This document shows, piece by piece, positions 1 through 9,848 of a stretch of DNA of 64,000 nt (its first letter is position 1; every line of letters starts with the position of its first letter). The DNA is from Helicobacter vulpis. GTDB taxonomy: Bacteria; Campylobacterota; Campylobacteria; Campylobacterales; Helicobacteraceae. Below the pieces are notes generated by a model. It was not told the DNA's origin. It saw nothing but the letters and a program-made list of their open reading frames with translations, and did not search any database. The stretch is taken from contig NZ_QXQT01000005.1 of NCBI RefSeq assembly GCF_003660395.1, positions 1 to 64,000 on the forward strand. The letters run 5' to 3'. A program made the translations under genes and the position numbers.

Positions 1-74
1 CCGCCCCCCAAACCCCTCCCCCCTGCTAGACCTCTGCGCAGGCATTAAGAGAAATGCAAACAAGCCATGTTAGA
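1..74 (+). other. possible 3' tail of an upstream gene at the window edge
   Basis: One plus-strand frame is open from the window edge to a TAG at 72-74 and another to a TAA at 46-48, so this could be the end of a gene that starts outside the window. The piece is too short and proline-rich to assign. Bases 75-100 hold the ribosome binding site AAAGGA of the next gene and no clear terminator. Confidence 0.2.
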
Positions 75-100
75 CTAAGAACACACCCCAAAGGATAGAA

Positions 101-1195
101 ATGATCACACAGGATCGAGTGTTAGACGCGCTCAAAACCATTATTTACCCCAATTTTGAACGCGATATTGTGAGTTTTGGTTTTGTCAAGAATGTAACCT
201 TGCATGAGAATCGCCTAGGACTGCTTTTAGAAATCCCCTCTAGCTCTTCTGAGGTCAAAGCCACCTTGGAGCAAGCGGTGCGTGCCAAAATGCAAGAAAT
301 AGGCATTAGTGCCCTGCAGCTAGACATCAAAACCCCCCCAAAAAGAGAACCCCAACAAGCCACCAGCAATAAAAACCTAGCCCCCAATATCAAACATGTG
401 GTGATGGTCAGCTCAGGCAAGGGCGGGGTGGGCAAGAGTACCACAAGCGTTAATCTAGCCATCGCCCTAGCCCAACGCCAACAAAAAGTTGGGCTTTTAG
501 ATGCCGATGTTTATGGTCCTAATATCCCTAGAATGTTAGGCTTGGTGGGCGTGGATCCGATGAGCGATCCTAGTGGTAAAAAGCTCATCCCCCTAGAGGC
601 TTTTAATGTGAAAACCATGAGCATGGGTTTGCTCTATGAAGAGGGGCAGAGTCTCATTTGGCGCGGTCCTATGCTGATGCGCGCCATTGAACAAATGCTT
701 ACCGACATTTTATGGGGACAGCTAGACATTCTCATCGTGGACATGCCCCCGGGCACCGGGGATGCCCAGCTCACTTTAGCCCAAGGTGTGCCCATTAGTG
801 CGGGCATTAGTGTAACCACGCCCCAACTGGTGAGCTTAGATGACGCGGCGCGCTCTTTGGACATGTTTGCTAAATTGCATGTCCCCATTGCGGGCGTGAT
901 TGAGAATATGAGCGGGTTTGTTTGCCCCCATTGCGCGCACACTAGCGATATTTTTGGCAAAGACAACTTGAGCACGCTCTTAGAGGCGTATCAAACCCAT
1001 CTGCTTGCGCGTATCCCGCTAGAAATGCAAGTTAGAGAGGGGGGGGATAAGGGCACACCCATTAGTGTGCTCAATCCTAAATCCCCGGTCAGCCTTGCCT
1101 ACCAACAAGCCAGCGACAAGCTTTTAGAGTTTTTGGCCAAAGTGGCGCGCGAAGAGCTGGCCACCAATAAAGAGATTCAACCCACAACCCGCTAA
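101..1195 (+). CDS. mrp: Mrp/NBP35-type iron-sulfur cluster carrier ATPase
   Basis: A cytoplasmic P-loop protein of 364 residues expected to carry and deliver Fe-S clusters to apoproteins. Residues 1-80 form a MIP18/DUF59-type domain. A deviant Walker [10 protein letters not shown], lies at 106-114, the switch-like [10 protein letters not shown] at about 132-141 and DMPPGTGD at 214-221. A CPHC pair at 275-278 matches the cluster-bridging cysteines of the family. ATG has a good AAAGGA site 5 bases upstream. The next gene starts 4 bases after the stop, so the two are likely cotranscribed. A G8 run at 1039-1046 lies inside the gene but reads through in frame. Confidence 0.95.
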   Translation: MITQDRVLDALKTIIYPNFERDIVSFGFVKNVTLHENRLGLLLEIPSSSSEVKATLEQAVRAKMQEIGISALQLDIKTPPKREPQQATSNKNLAPNIKHVVMVSSGKGGVGKSTTSVNLAIALAQRQQKVGLLDADVYGPNIPRMLGLVGVDPMSDPSGKKLIPLEAFNVKTMSMGLLYEEGQSLIWRGPMLMRAIEQMLTDILWGQLDILIVDMPPGTGDAQLTLAQGVPISAGISVTTPQLVSLDDAARSLDMFAKLHVPIAGVIENMSGFVCPHCAHTSDIFGKDNLSTLLEAYQTHLLARIPLEMQVREGGDKGTPISVLNPKSPVSLAYQQASDKLLEFLAKVAREELATNKEIQPTTR

Positions 1196-1199
1196 TTCT

Positions 1200-3164
1200 G
1201 TGCTCAACACGCTCAAACGCGCCATCCATCTTCACGATCCGGGCTATTTTAGCCTGATCTACGCGCTCAAGGCGACTTTTACCACCTTTCTATGCGCCGC
1301 GTTGGGGGCGTTTTTCTTTAGCCCCTTTGTAACCATCTGGGCAGGGTTTCAGGCTATTTTCATTTATTTTTTAAGTGTGCTCATTAGCGATAAAGATCAC
1401 GAAATCTACTATCTATTGGGTTTTATCGCCCTGAGTTGTGCGAATATTTTGCTCTTCTACCCCATCGCGCATTTTGGGGTGTGGCTGTGCGCACCCATGT
1501 TTGTAGTTACCTTCTTGGTGGGCATGTCCATAGCCTATAGCCCCGATCTGCACAAGGTCTGCAACACTGCTTTGTCTAATGGCCTTGTAACCTGCCTATT
1601 TGTGGACGCGCACGCGCCCATTGATTTGCAACAGAGTTTGGGCATGGTGAGCCTGCTAGGCATTCTTAGCATTCTCTTGCAATACTTCATCTTTGTCTCC
1701 AAGTACAGCGCCTTCACTAAAAAGCGTTTTGGCATTCTGCTCTCCAACATGGAGCTGATGTTACAATACGCCAACCGCCCGCGCGATTACGCCATGATTC
1801 AAACCCAAGTGCTCCAACAAATCCAAAACACCAAGATGATCTTGAGCTCCAAATCCAGCAAGATCAAAGACCCCCACACCATCCAAAACCTCCAACGCAG
1901 CCTCTTTCAACTCCACGCCCTAGAAGAGATGTACCACTCCATCCATTCTATCTATGGGCATTTCAACGCCCAAGCTCTAGAGTTGGTGCGTCAAGAACTC
2001 TTGTTAAATTTTAAGATTTTAGCGGGCGTGTTTGCCCAGAAAAATCTCCCCCTGCGCACCGATGCCCTAGAACACCTAGACCCCCATGTGGATAAGCTGG
2101 TGCGCCGCTCCTTAGAGATCATCTACAATAAAATGCACACCTTTCTCATTGGGGGAGAAATGCCCCTCAACCCCCAAAACGCGCCCCTCCCCTCGCCCAA
2201 GAGTATTTGGCATGCCCTGCGCTTGAAAAACCCCATTTTTCAATACGCCTTCAAATACGCCACGGCCATGGGGATCGCCGTTTTCATCGCGCGCTACTTT
2301 GGCTTTAACCATGGCATGTGGATTGCCATGGCGACCTTGATGGTGTCGCGCTCCTCTTTGGGGAGTATTAAAGAAACACAAGTAGAATTTATCAAGGGTA
2401 CCAGTATTGGTCTTGTACCCGGACTCTTGGTGGTGTGGCTCTTTGGAGGGTCGTGGTTCTTTGATGTCTGCCTTGTGATCGCCATTTTTTTGTTTATTTA
2501 TCTGAAGGTGTATTCTTACACCACTTGGGCGGCGGCGTTGATGTTTGCCTTTGTGCTCTGTTTTTCACTCTTTAAGCAACAATTTGTAGATTTGGTTACC
2601 GCCCGCCTGCTGGACATTGGGATTGGGATTGGCATTGTTTATGCCGTTTTTCTCTTTCTATGGCCTAAGTATGATAAAGATGCCTTTCTCCAGCACACCC
2701 AAAGCGTTTTGAGCACTCTTAAAAATCTCTTAAGTCTCACCCTCCAACCCAATAACCCCCATATGTTGGCCACCCAAAAGGTGTTCTTAGAACAGCTCAA
2801 CGACTTTAGACTCTGCTTGAAGAACGCCCGCAGCGAAACAGCTGATCTTAAAGTGATTGAAGCGCTCTTTAGAGCCCTCAAATGCCTAGATGTGCTAGAC
2901 ACCTCTAGTTATCGTCTCTATGAGTTTTGCCACTCCACCCCCCTATCTGAAGAAACCCAACTCTTTGTACACAATAACACCCGCCTTATTCTCAACCGCT
3001 ACACCCAAATGCTCAATTACATCCACAACAAACCCCATTTCTTCAAACCCCAAGAAGCCGGGCGTTTGCTCAGTGTCAACAAGGATCTAGATTCGCTATT
3101 TGACACGCTCTTCAACACGCAAAACGCATTGTTTAGAGAGATTATAGCTGTGTTCAAATACTAG
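1200..3164 (+). CDS. FUSC-family inner membrane protein (YccS/aromatic acid exporter-like)
   Basis: A 654-residue membrane protein. Hydrophobic helices cluster at about 20-165, a soluble stretch rich in charged residues spans about 170-345, and a second helix cluster spans about 350-490, followed by a cytoplasmic tail. The second cluster has the FUSC pattern: an FKYATAMGIAVFIARYFG helix, a W-x-A-M-A-T-L-M-V helix, then an R and a G-rich turn. Family members are linked to aromatic acid or fusaric acid efflux, but the substrate here cannot be read from sequence. GTG start 4 bases after mrp, without a strong ribosome site, suggests coupling. Its 3' end overlaps the convergent rsmE by 11 bases. 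Confidence 0.8.
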   Translation: MLNTLKRAIHLHDPGYFSLIYALKATFTTFLCAALGAFFFSPFVTIWAGFQAIFIYFLSVLISDKDHEIYYLLGFIALSCANILLFYPIAHFGVWLCAPMFVVTFLVGMSIAYSPDLHKVCNTALSNGLVTCLFVDAHAPIDLQQSLGMVSLLGILSILLQYFIFVSKYSAFTKKRFGILLSNMELMLQYANRPRDYAMIQTQVLQQIQNTKMILSSKSSKIKDPHTIQNLQRSLFQLHALEEMYHSIHSIYGHFNAQALELVRQELLLNFKILAGVFAQKNLPLRTDALEHLDPHVDKLVRRSLEIIYNKMHTFLIGGEMPLNPQNAPLPSPKSIWHALRLKNPIFQYAFKYATAMGIAVFIARYFGFNHGMWIAMATLMVSRSSLGSIKETQVEFIKGTSIGLVPGLLVVWLFGGSWFFDVCLVIAIFLFIYLKVYSYTTWAAALMFAFVLCFSLFKQQFVDLVTARLLDIGIGIGIVYAVFLFLWPKYDKDAFLQHTQSVLSTLKNLLSLTLQPNNPHMLATQKVFLEQLNDFRLCLKNARSETADLKVIEALFRALKCLDVLDTSSYRLYEFCHSTPLSEETQLFVHNNTRLILNRYTQMLNYIHNKPHFFKPQEAGRLLSVNKDLDSLFDTLFNTQNALFREIIAVFKY

Positions 3165-3849
3165 GCAAGGCATAGCTCCCTAGCGCGCCCAGCCACAACG
3201 CCGCCCCTTCGCTGGTCAAAATCAAGGGGTTGGGCAAACTGTAAATCTCTCTCTGGCTAAAGAGTTGGCGTTCTTGGGCGCAAAACCCCCCCTCAGGGCC
3301 TATGAATACACCTTGTTCTAAATTGCGCAATGGGGCGGTGCTTGCTTGCGCGTTGCAATCTAGCACTTTGGCATGTGGGTAGGCCTGCAGGGCTTCTTGA
3401 GTGCTCTGGAGTACCTCTAAGGCCATCAAATCGCTCCGCCCACTTTGTTGGTTGGAGGCGATCAAAATTCTCTCCAGGCGTTGCATTTGGCGCACTCCAA
3501 AATCCCCCCTTTGGCTGTATTGCGCGTAAAAAAAGCTAATTTTGCACACCCCCATTTGATTCAAATAGGGCAACACCTTCTCAATTTCCCTATGCGCGAT
3601 CAACGCCCAGATCAAATGGGTTTGGTGTGTGGGGCGTTTGGGGGTGTAGCGACTCTCTAATAAGCGCAAGCACGCGTGTTTCTTGTACACGCCAACTTGG
3701 GCATAAAAGTACAGCGTGTCGTCTAAAAGATTTCTAAACGCCAAAACTTCTTGAGCTTGGGTGCGTCGACTTAAATACAGATGTCTGTAAAGCTCTCCCT
3801 CTAGGGTGATTTCATGCTGGCCTGCTTGGGGGTGGTAACTAAATTGCAT
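3154..3849 (-). CDS. rsmE: 16S rRNA m3U1498 methyltransferase RsmE
   Basis: A 231-residue protein of the SPOUT class expected to methylate U1498 of 16S rRNA with S-adenosylmethionine. The N-terminal part (to about 70) is the PUA-like RNA-binding half. The C-terminal knot shows GPEGGF at about 183-188, preceded by the VFIGPEGG strand. The usual third motif (LRxETA in many homologues) reads ILTSEGAAL here, so the conserved Arg is replaced, a divergence within the family. It converges on the FUSC gene with an 11-base overlap and is divergent from hemH; the 63 bases between the two hold both promoters. Confidence 0.88.
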   Translation of the reverse strand: MQFSYHPQAGQHEITLEGELYRHLYLSRRTQAQEVLAFRNLLDDTLYFYAQVGVYKKHACLRLLESRYTPKRPTHQTHLIWALIAHREIEKVLPYLNQMGVCKISFFYAQYSQRGDFGVRQMQRLERILIASNQQSGRSDLMALEVLQSTQEALQAYPHAKVLDCNAQASTAPLRNLEQGVFIGPEGGFCAQERQLFSQREIYSLPNPLILTSEGAALWLGALGSYALPSI

Positions 3850-3877
3850 CTTCTCTCTTTTGCTTTTTGGGTGGGTT

Positions 3878-3883
3878 TATGAT
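3878..3883 (+). promoter_or_regulatory. probable -10 box for hemH
   Basis: TATGAT lies 29 bases before the chosen hemH start, in an otherwise T-rich spacer. It fits the Helicobacter housekeeping -10 pattern. No clear -35 box is seen, as is usual in this group. Confidence 0.45.
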
Positions 3884-3912
3884 AACATTACGCTTAAAAC
3901 AATGGATGATTT

Positions 3913-4884
3913 TTGAACCCTACACCTTCTCAAGAAGCGGTGGTCTTGTTGAATATGGGCGGACCCAACCACTTACAAGAAGTGGAAGTTTTCTTGCATA
4001 ACATGTTCAATGACCCCTGTATTCTCTCTATTAAAAACGCCCGCTTACGCCAATTAGTGGCTAAATTCATCGTCAAAAGCCGCGCCTCTAAGTCGCGCGC
4101 TATTTACGAACGCATTGGGGGCAAATCCCCCATCGCCTCTTTGAGCGCGCAATTGGCCCAACGATTATGCGCTCTGGATCCTAGCCGGTATTACACCTAT
4201 GCGATGCGCTACACCCCCCCGTATGCCCTAGGAGTGTTGGAACAACTCCAGCAATGTGGAATCAAACATATCACGCTCTTTTCCATGTACGCCCAGTACT
4301 CCACCACCACCACCCTCTCCTCGCTCACAGACGTACATAACGCCCTGAAAACTTTGAACTATGCCCCGTTTTTAAACACCATCGATCGCTTTTATACCAA
4401 TGCGCTCTATAACCAAGCCATTGTGCAAAGCATCATGAGCACCTTAAAGGGGCGCGATCCTAAAGAGTTTGTGCTCATTTTTAGCGTACATGGCTTACCC
4501 GAGCGCGTGATATTACAAGGCGATCCCTACCAAGCCGAATGCATCCACCACGTGAGTTTACTCAAGCAAGCTTTAACGCGTGCGTCTTTATTTTTCAAGC
4601 GTGTAGAGTTATCCTACCAATCCAAAGTGGGCCCTATGAAGTGGCTAGAACCCAGCACGGAAGCGCTGATCGAACACTACCGTAAAAGCAAATTAATCAT
4701 TTACCCCCTCTCCTTTAGCATCGACAATTCTGAAACCCTCTATGAATTGCAAATCCAGTACCGCTTGGACGCGAAGCGTTTGGGGGTCTTGGAATATTTG
4801 GTCTGCCCTTGCTTGAACGATCACCCCGATTTTGCCAAAGCTATTTTAGAAGTTTTAAACAATCAACACGCTAAGCCAAGCTAG
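3913..4884 (+). CDS. hemH: ferrochelatase
   Basis: Inserts Fe2+ into protoporphyrin IX, the last step of protoheme synthesis. The 323-residue length fits bacterial ferrochelatases. The N-terminal VVLLNMGGP motif (about residues 10-18) and the SVHGLPER motif with the catalytic His are present, and [10 protein letters not shown] carries the conserved acidic residue near the metal site. The only in-frame start after the promoter is TTG; the nearby ATGs at 3902 and 3906 are out of frame or stop at once. It is followed by genes for cytochrome c maturation, so heme supply and heme attachment are encoded together. Confidence 0.93.
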   Translation: MNPTPSQEAVVLLNMGGPNHLQEVEVFLHNMFNDPCILSIKNARLRQLVAKFIVKSRASKSRAIYERIGGKSPIASLSAQLAQRLCALDPSRYYTYAMRYTPPYALGVLEQLQQCGIKHITLFSMYAQYSTTTTLSSLTDVHNALKTLNYAPFLNTIDRFYTNALYNQAIVQSIMSTLKGRDPKEFVLIFSVHGLPERVILQGDPYQAECIHHVSLLKQALTRASLFFKRVELSYQSKVGPMKWLEPSTEALIEHYRKSKLIIYPLSFSIDNSETLYELQIQYRLDAKRLGVLEYLVCPCLNDHPDFAKAILEVLNNQHAKPS

Positions 4885-4900
4885 ATTTACTCTATAAGAC

Positions 4901-4906
4901 TACAAT
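4901..4906 (+). promoter_or_regulatory. probable -10 box for the cytochrome c maturation genes
   Basis: TACAAT sits 30 bases before the ATG of the thioredoxin-fold gene, with GAAAGGA as ribosome site at 4924-4930. Confidence 0.45.
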
Positions 4907-4935
4907 GGAAGCCCTATTTAATTGAAAGGATTGCT

Positions 4936-5562
4936 ATGTGTAGATTTTTTTTGTGCTTGCTTGCTTTATTCACCCTAGCCCACGCAGATGACGATGCGAT
5001 CAATGAAGACATGATCAGCGCAGGGACCAATAGTCCTAAACAAGCCCTAGAAGAGGCCAATAATTTAGACAAACAGAGTTATGCGGGACTAGAAGATGTG
5101 TTCTTAGACACCAAGACCATCGCCCCAAATGGGAAATACATGCTCCTCATCTTTGGCAAAAATGGCTGCTCTTATTGCGAATTGCTCAAACAGGACATCA
5201 AGCAACACAACACGCTCAAGAACTTCATCAAAACCCATTACAGCGCCTATTACATCAATATTAGCTATTCCAAAATGCATAGCTTTAGGGTGGGAGGGGT
5301 GCACAAAAACAAAGAATTCAAGCTCCCCACCTCTGAGCTAGCCTCTATCTACGATGTGAATTCCACCCCCACCATTGTCTTTGCCAACCCGGATGGCAAA
5401 ACCATCTACGAGCTCCCCGGCTACATGCCCTATAAGCAATTTCTAGCCGTCCTAGAATTTGTGGGCAAGGGCTTGCACAAGGGCATCAAGGACGACAAAG
5501 AGTTTATCCAAAAACTGCGCGCCTATATCTTGAAGCGCACTAGGGAGCTCAATGCGGCTTAG
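4936..5562 (+). CDS. periplasmic thiol-disulfide reductase (HP0377/CcmG-like)
   Basis: A 208-residue exported thioredoxin-fold protein. A signal peptide (residues 1-17, cleavage likely after AHA) is followed by a helical N-terminal part and a thioredoxin domain with a CSYC active site at 78-81 and the cis-proline at TP 144-145. The CSYC motif and the position before ccsBA match the H. pylori protein HP0377, which keeps apocytochrome c cysteines reduced for heme attachment, a CcmG-like role in a DsbC-like fold. Its last 11 bases overlap the ATG of ccsBA, which indicates translational coupling. Confidence 0.88.
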   Translation: MCRFFLCLLALFTLAHADDDAINEDMISAGTNSPKQALEEANNLDKQSYAGLEDVFLDTKTIAPNGKYMLLIFGKNGCSYCELLKQDIKQHNTLKNFIKTHYSAYYINISYSKMHSFRVGGVHKNKEFKLPTSELASIYDVNSTPTIVFANPDGKTIYELPGYMPYKQFLAVLEFVGKGLHKGIKDDKEFIQKLRAYILKRTRELNAA

Positions 5563-8374
5563 GGCACTCTTAAATTTCTTTCTGGGTTCATTTTGGGTGG
5601 CGATCCCAGTGATGATCACCTATGCCACCGCCTGCGCGCTAGCAACCTTTGTAGAAAACGACTATGGCACGCCCGCAGCCCAAGCGGTGGTTTATCGCAC
5701 AGCTTGGTTTAACGCCTTGCACGCTTACTTGCTTGTACTCATTGTGGGATCGCTCATTAGTTCTAGGGCTTTCCAGCGTAGGCGCTGGGTGAGTATCTTT
5801 TTCCATCTCTCCTTGGTGTTGATCATTGTGGGGGCTGGGGTAACGCGTTTCTTTGGTTTTGAGGCGACCATGCACATTCGTCAAAACACCACCAGCAATA
5901 GCATCACCACCAGCGACACCTATCTCAATATTCAGGTGCGCAAGCCCAACACTCCCCCCCTGCATTTCGCGCTCAAAAGCGCGCTCTCTCCCTTCTCTGG
6001 ACATTTGCCCATAGAAAAACTCGAGGTCTATGGCAAGCCCTTGATCTTAGAACCCTTGAGCGTGCGCAAACAAAGTGCTGATAAAAGGGATAACCACGCT
6101 CTTTTAACTCTCAAAGTTACCTATGAAGGACAGAGCCACACCTATGCCATCACAGGCGGGCCCGGGATTGAAAGCCAAGATGTGGAGGCAGATTTTCAAA
6201 ATGTACAAATTGCCATTAATTGGGGAGTTACCACTAAAAAACTTCCCTTCATGCTCAAGCTCAAGCGCTTTGAGCTAGAACGCTATCCGGGGTCTATGAG
6301 CCCCTCTTCTTATGCCTCTGAGGTGGAGATTTTAGACACTAAAGGACAACTCATCAAACCCTATCGCATTTTTATGAATCATGTCTTGGATTATGGGGGA
6401 TATCGCTTTTTTCAAACCTCTTACGATCGCGATGAAAAGGGCACTATTCTCTCTGTCAACAAGGACCCGGGCAAATCCATCACCTATATTGGTTATGCCG
6501 GCCTGATCTTGGGGGCGATCGCGCTCTTGTTTAGCAGAAGTGGGCGCTTCCAAAGATTGTCTCTCTTTCTTAAATCCCAAAAGATCGCTGGGTTATTGCT
6601 CGCCTGCGCGCTGGGGTTTGGGGGGGCGCATTTGCGCGCTGAAACAGCCAAGATTGACATGCACGGGGGCAAAAGCGCCTCCACTCCCTTAAATGACATG
6701 GGCAAGGTTACCCTAGAGAAAGAAAAGATCGCCTCGCGCAATGCCCTGATTATCCAACGCATGAAAAATCTCAAGGCGCATTCTAGGGGCAAATTGGGCA
6801 AGTTCCAACGCTTGCAAGTGCAAGGCTTTGATGGGCGAATCAAGCCCTTAGACACTTTGAGCATGGATCTCATCCACAAAATCACCCACCATGATGGCTT
6901 TAAGGGCATGGACAATATCCAAGTGATGCTAGGCATGATGCTCTATCCGGATGATTACAAGAGCATCAAGATGATCTACACTTCCACGCATAAATTGCGC
7001 CAAATCTTGGGTGTGCCCCCCAATCAAACGCGCGTGGCCTTTGTGGATATTTTTGGCCCCCATGGCTATAAACTCCAAAACTATGTCGAAGAGATCAACC
7101 AAAAAGCCCCTAAAGACCGCGATGAATTTGATAAAGATGTGCTCAGAGTTGATGAGCGCGTCAACTGGGTGTACACCATTTTTAGCGGGGCAATTTTGAA
7201 AATCTTTCCTGAAAAGACCTCTAGCTCTTGGCTCTCCCCGGCCGATGCGATCAAGAGCAGCGATGCCTCTTTGGCCAAAGAAGCTAGGGAGTTTTTGCGC
7301 GCGCTGTTCGTGGGCTTTGATGCAGGGGTGGATTCTAACCAGTGGGCACAAGTCAACCAAACCTTAGACGCGCTGGGTGCTTACCAGCGCGCCCATAGTA
7401 CTTTGGTTTTAAGCCCCTCCAAAGTCAACGCGGAGATCTTTTTAAACCATAGCAATTTCTTTAACATGCTCACTTTGCCCTATATCCTGCTAGGCTTGCT
7501 CTTGCTAGGGGTGGTGTTAGTGGCCACTTTTCAAAACAAGCCCCCTAGGGCTTGGGTGCATTGGGGGTTTTATAGTATGCTAGCCCTTTTGGCTTTAGCC
7601 CACACAACCGGACTCTTGTTGCGCTGGTATGTGAGCGCGCACTCACCATGGAGTAACGCCTATGAATCCATGCTCTATATCGCATGGGCAGCCATTATCG
7701 CCGGGCTCATTTTGCGCTCCAATCTAGCCCTTTGCGCCTCTAGTTTTTTGGGGGGGATCGCGCTCTTTGTGGCGCATTTGGGCTTTATGGACCCCCAAAT
7801 TGGCAATCTAGTGCCCGTACTCAAATCCTATTGGCTCAATATCCATGTTTCTATTATCACGGCCAGTTATGGCTTTTTGGGCTTGTGCTTTATCTTGGGG
7901 ATTCTCACTCTCTTGCTCTTTGTGCTCAGAAGTCCCAAACGCCCCAATATTGATAGCACTATCTGCTCTTTGAGCGCGATCAACGAAATGGGCATGATCT
8001 TAGGGCTCTTGATGTTGAGTGTGGGCAATTTCTTAGGGGGTGTGTGGGCCAATGAATCTTGGGGGCGTTACTGGGGTTGGGACGCTAAAGAAACATGGGC
8101 GTTGATTTCTATTGCCGTCTATGCGGTGATCTTACACCTGCGCTTTTTGCGCTTTGAGTTCATGCCCTTTGTCTTTGCTAGCGCGAGTGTACTAGGGTTT
8201 TACTCCATCTTGATGACCTATTTTGGGGTCAATTACTACCTCTCAGGCATGCACAGTTACGCCGCGGGCGACCCCCTGCCCATCCCTACCTTTCTTTACT
8301 TTTTTGTGGCAGGTACGATCCTGCTTATCGTGGTAGCGGGCTGGAAACGCCAGCTTGTGATGCCTAAACTCTAG
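5552..8374 (+). CDS. ccsBA: fused cytochrome c heme lyase CcsBA (system II)
   Basis: A 940-residue fusion of CcsB (ResB) and CcsA that exports heme and attaches it to CxxCH motifs of apocytochromes. The ResB half has helices near 10-30, 65-85 and 90-110, a large periplasmic domain, and a helix at about 310-335. Helices resume at about 640 for the CcsA half. The heme-binding WWD segment is present as WGRYWGWDAKETW near residue 835, with flanking conserved histidines such as that in the SYGFLGLCF and GMHSYAAG regions. Start is ATG with AGGGAG upstream. Its likely clients in this window are NapB and the CxxCH chemoreceptor. Confidence 0.94.
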   Translation: MRLRALLNFFLGSFWVAIPVMITYATACALATFVENDYGTPAAQAVVYRTAWFNALHAYLLVLIVGSLISSRAFQRRRWVSIFFHLSLVLIIVGAGVTRFFGFEATMHIRQNTTSNSITTSDTYLNIQVRKPNTPPLHFALKSALSPFSGHLPIEKLEVYGKPLILEPLSVRKQSADKRDNHALLTLKVTYEGQSHTYAITGGPGIESQDVEADFQNVQIAINWGVTTKKLPFMLKLKRFELERYPGSMSPSSYASEVEILDTKGQLIKPYRIFMNHVLDYGGYRFFQTSYDRDEKGTILSVNKDPGKSITYIGYAGLILGAIALLFSRSGRFQRLSLFLKSQKIAGLLLACALGFGGAHLRAETAKIDMHGGKSASTPLNDMGKVTLEKEKIASRNALIIQRMKNLKAHSRGKLGKFQRLQVQGFDGRIKPLDTLSMDLIHKITHHDGFKGMDNIQVMLGMMLYPDDYKSIKMIYTSTHKLRQILGVPPNQTRVAFVDIFGPHGYKLQNYVEEINQKAPKDRDEFDKDVLRVDERVNWVYTIFSGAILKIFPEKTSSSWLSPADAIKSSDASLAKEAREFLRALFVGFDAGVDSNQWAQVNQTLDALGAYQRAHSTLVLSPSKVNAEIFLNHSNFFNMLTLPYILLGLLLLGVVLVATFQNKPPRAWVHWGFYSMLALLALAHTTGLLLRWYVSAHSPWSNAYESMLYIAWAAIIAGLILRSNLALCASSFLGGIALFVAHLGFMDPQIGNLVPVLKSYWLNIHVSIITASYGFLGLCFILGILTLLLFVLRSPKRPNIDSTICSLSAINEMGMILGLLMLSVGNFLGGVWANESWGRYWGWDAKETWALISIAVYAVILHLRFLRFEFMPFVFASASVLGFYSILMTYFGVNYYLSGMHSYAAGDPLPIPTFLYFFVAGTILLIVVAGWKRQLVMPKL

Positions 8375-8394
8375 GCTCATTAATCTTAAATGGC

Positions 8395-8400
8395 TACAAT
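8395..8400 (+). promoter_or_regulatory. probable -10 box for aspA
   Basis: TACAAT lies 34 bases before the aspA ATG, which has a strong TAAGGGAG ribosome site. Confidence 0.5.
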
Positions 8401-8433
8401 AGCGCGTTTCAATTTTACTCTAAGGGAGATTTA

Positions 8434-9846
8434 ATGGCGACTCGAAAAGAACACGATTTTATTGGCGAGATGGAGATCGATGATAGCGTCTACTATGGCA
8501 TCCAGACCATGCGCGCGGTGGAAAATTTCAACATCACCCACGATCGCCTGTTCAATTACCCCATTTTTATCCGCTCTTTTGCGCAGGTAAAAAAGGCCGC
8601 GGCTCTGACCAATGCAGAATTAGGGCTCATTGATATTAAGATCAAGGACGCGATTTGTCATGCCTGCGATAAAATCATTGATGGGGAGTATCAAGATCAA
8701 TTCGTGGTAGACATGATTCAAGGGGGTGCGGGCACAAGCACGAACATGAACATGAACGAAGTGATCGCCAATGTTGCGCTAGAATATCTAGGGCATAAAA
8801 AGGGCGAATACCAATATTGCCACCCCAATGACCATGTCAACCGCTCTCAATCCACAAACGATGTGTACCCCAGTGCGCTCAAGATCGCCATCTACGAACG
8901 CCTAGATCACATGACCCAAGTACTCAAAATTTTAAAAGACGCGTTTGCCAAAAAAGCCAAGGAATTTTCTCATGTACTCAAAATGGGGCGCACCCAACTT
9001 CAAGACGCTGTGCCCATGACTTTAGGGCAGGAATTTGAAACCTTTGTCTCTATGGTAGAAAAGGACATCCAACACATCTTGGACGCGCGCAGTTGGACGC
9101 GCGTGATCAACTTGGGCGGGACAGCCATTGGTACGGGCATTAATTCCCATCCCGATTACAAAGGCCTTGTAGAAAAGAAAATTCAAGAAGTTACCGGCAG
9201 GCCCTTCACCATCGCCCATGATCTCATTGAAGCCAGCCAAAGTACGGGTTCTTATGTGCAAGTGAGCGGCGCGCTCAAACGCGTGGCGATCAAACTCTCT
9301 AAAATCTGCAACGATCTACGCTTGTTGAGTTCAGGACCTAGGGCGGGCTTGAATGAAATCAATCTGCCTAAAATGCAACCGGGAAGCTCGATTATGCCCG
9401 GCAAGGTCAACCCGGTGATCCCAGAAGTGGTCAACCAAGTGTGCTTTTCTGTGATTGGCAATGACTTGGCTGTGGCGATGGCGGCTGAAGGGGGGCAGTT
9501 GCAACTCAATGTCTTTGAACCTGTGATCGCTTACAAACTCTTCCACTCTTTTGTGATGTTGAATCGCGCGATCCGCACTTTGGTAGAAAAATGCATCAAT
9601 GGGATCACGGCAAATGAGAAAATCTGCCATGACTATGTCTTCAATAGTATTGGCATTGTAACCGCGCTCAACCCCCATATCGGGTATGAAAAATCCGCCT
9701 CCATCGCTAAGGAAGCCTTGGACACCGGTAAATCTGTGCATGAAATCGTACTAGAGCGCAAGTTGCTCACCAAAGAGCAACTGGCTGAAATCTTCCAACC
9801 TGAGAACATGTTAAGCCCCCATGCCTTCAAAAAGCATAAAGATTAG
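8434..9846 (+). CDS. aspA: aspartate ammonia-lyase
   Basis: Converts L-aspartate to fumarate and ammonia. The 470-residue protein has the three conserved segments of the fumarase/aspartase superfamily: GTSTNMNMNEV (100-110), SQSTNDVYP (138-146) and the signature loop GSSIMPGKVNP (317-327) with the catalytic Ser. GSSIMPGKVNP is also used by fumarases; assignment to aspartase rests on overall similarity to H. pylori AspA. In a microaerophile the fumarate made can feed fumarate respiration. The next gene starts 2 bases after the stop. Confidence 0.93.
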   Translation: MATRKEHDFIGEMEIDDSVYYGIQTMRAVENFNITHDRLFNYPIFIRSFAQVKKAAALTNAELGLIDIKIKDAICHACDKIIDGEYQDQFVVDMIQGGAGTSTNMNMNEVIANVALEYLGHKKGEYQYCHPNDHVNRSQSTNDVYPSALKIAIYERLDHMTQVLKILKDAFAKKAKEFSHVLKMGRTQLQDAVPMTLGQEFETFVSMVEKDIQHILDARSWTRVINLGGTAIGTGINSHPDYKGLVEKKIQEVTGRPFTIAHDLIEASQSTGSYVQVSGALKRVAIKLSKICNDLRLLSSGPRAGLNEINLPKMQPGSSIMPGKVNPVIPEVVNQVCFSVIGNDLAVAMAAEGGQLQLNVFEPVIAYKLFHSFVMLNRAIRTLVEKCINGITANEKICHDYVFNSIGIVTALNPHIGYEKSASIAKEALDTGKSVHEIVLERKLLTKEQLAEIFQPENMLSPHAFKKHKD

Positions 9847-9848
9847 CC

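Noticed and set aside
1039-1046. G8 run in mrp as a phase switch
   Set aside because: Short, in a conserved essential gene and in frame; G8 runs are common in this G-rich genome.
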